This document shows, in pieces, positions 17,002-17,443 of a stretch of DNA of 17,443 bases; within the stretch, counting starts at the first letter, position 1, and every line of letters begins with the position of its first letter. The notes beneath the pieces were generated by a model that saw nothing but the letters and a program-made list of their open reading frames with translations, did no database searches and was not told the origin of the DNA. Location of the stretch: positions 1 through 17,443 of the forward strand of contig JBCCFX010000069.1 in assembly GCA_039029515.1 (NCBI GenBank). The letters run 5' to 3'. Source of the DNA: JBCCFX01 sp039029515 (lineage in GTDB: Bacteria > Planctomycetota > Phycisphaerae > Phycisphaerales > SM1A02). Made by a program: the position numbers and the translations under genes.

Positions 17002-17031
17002 ATGGTAGAGGACGTACCGGGGCCACGTCCA
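17002..17031 (-). promoter_or_regulatory. Cysteine desulfurase promoter with overlapping dyad
   Basis: TGGACG (17031-17026), 18 nt, TACCAT (17007-17002) on the minus strand. A perfect dyad GGACGT-N9-ACGTCC (17010-17030) covers the -35 box and the spacer, as expected for a repressor site. Start near 16995 gives a UTR of about 50 nt. Confidence 0.4.
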
Positions 17032-17034
17032 GCA

Positions 17035-17443
17035 TCAGGAAACCGCAGGATCGTGCGGATGTCGACGGAGATGCGATGCGGCGGTCACCGTGCCGATGAC
17101 GGACAGCAATGAACAGAGCAGGAACAGTCGCGTTGGGGGAATGCCAAACGCACCGACGCCCACCCAGAATGTCACGCTGCCGATGGCGATGAAACTCCAG
17201 TTCAAGCCGCCGGTCGCACCGAGAAATTGACCGAGTTTGTCTTCCGGTGACAGATGCTGGATCAGCGCGATCAGCGGAATCACATAGAAACCCGCGGAGA
17301 ATCCAGCTCCGCAGACAAAGACGACCACATTCACGTACGACGGCGTGACCGAGCCGAGCAAGCCGAAGAAAATCGCCATGCCCAACGCGCCGAACAGCAC
17401 GAAGCGCGGCCGGATCTTATTACCGCTGAGCAGGCCGCACAGC
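17035..17443 (-). CDS. MFS transporter, LplT-like, C-terminal part
   Basis: The gene continues past the right edge; 135 codons are visible. At least three hydrophobic helices are seen, with LLSGNKIRP-RFVLFGALGM followed by a VVFVCGAGFSAGFYVIPL helix and the loop ALIQHLSPEDKLGQFLGA. This order closely resembles the second half of LplT and the MFS part of Aas-type fusions, which flip lysophospholipids inward (GALGM, YVxPLxALxQH, then a G-rich loop). The protein ends about 25 residues after the last helix, so there is no acyltransferase fused at this end. The function is inferred from a partial sequence; other MFS substrates remain possible. Confidence 0.75.
   Translation of the reverse strand, partial: LCGLLSGNKIRPRFVLFGALGMAIFFGLLGSVTPSYVNVVVFVCGAGFSAGFYVIPLIALIQHLSPEDKLGQFLGATGGLNWSFIAIGSVTFWVGVGAFGIPPTRLFLLCSLLSVIGTVTAASHLRRHPHDPAVS

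Noticed and set aside
16248..17099. Plus-strand open frame of 283 codons
   Set aside because: Antisense to the cysteine desulfurase gene, with no recognisable motif and no ribosome site.

Overview
The window looks like ordinary chromosome from a GC-rich (about 60%) Gram-negative-type bacterium. Planctomycetota, class Phycisphaerae, is my best guess, from the gene set (RocA-type P5C dehydrogenase, ACT-fused malic enzyme, short mixed-strand operons) and overall protein style. That placement is inference, since no rRNA or marker gene is present. I see no mobile element, CRISPR array, tRNA, rRNA or defence system.

Layout, left to right. The window opens with the 3' part of a P5C dehydrogenase gene (+), which converges on a comM/yifB ATPase gene (-). 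A membrane-anchored 3D-domain protein (-) follows. It is divergent from a TauE/SafE permease (+), whose 3' end overlaps a PlsC-type acyltransferase gene (-) by 87 bp. The acyltransferase is the last gene of a tight minus-strand operon: TIM-barrel protein, cytidylate kinase, plsC. A 429-bp intergenic region then holds two divergent promoters and a possible small RNA. Next is a plus-strand operon, gcvH - ABC ATPase - large FtsX-type permease, with overlapping reading frames. Then come uvrB (+) with its own promoter and a 63-codon minus-strand gene ending exactly at the uvrB stop. A divergent regulatory region follows, then purD and an ACT-malic enzyme (+), a NifS/IscS cysteine desulfurase (-), and the 3' end of an LplT-like MFS transporter gene (-) running off the right edge.

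How they work together: most are unrelated housekeeping functions (proline/glutamate catabolism, DNA repair and recombination, CMP phosphorylation, phospholipid synthesis, purine synthesis, malate oxidation, sulfur transfer). The functional groups that can be argued are cmk-plsC (a common pairing of nucleotide and lipid genes), the two-gene ABC exporter, and perhaps the LplT-like transporter with PlsC in phospholipid handling.

The most interesting material is regulatory. Several genes (comM, tauE, uvrB, purD) have a TACNNT-like -10 box 6-7 nt before the ATG, suggesting leaderless mRNAs. Inverted repeats sit in the promoters of purD, nifS and comM. All four convergent gene pairs are packed with 5 bp or less between stops, or overlap. 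A roughly 105-nt minus-strand transcript with its own promoter and hairpin terminator may lie between gcvH and the TIM-barrel gene. I found no clearly new multi-gene system.
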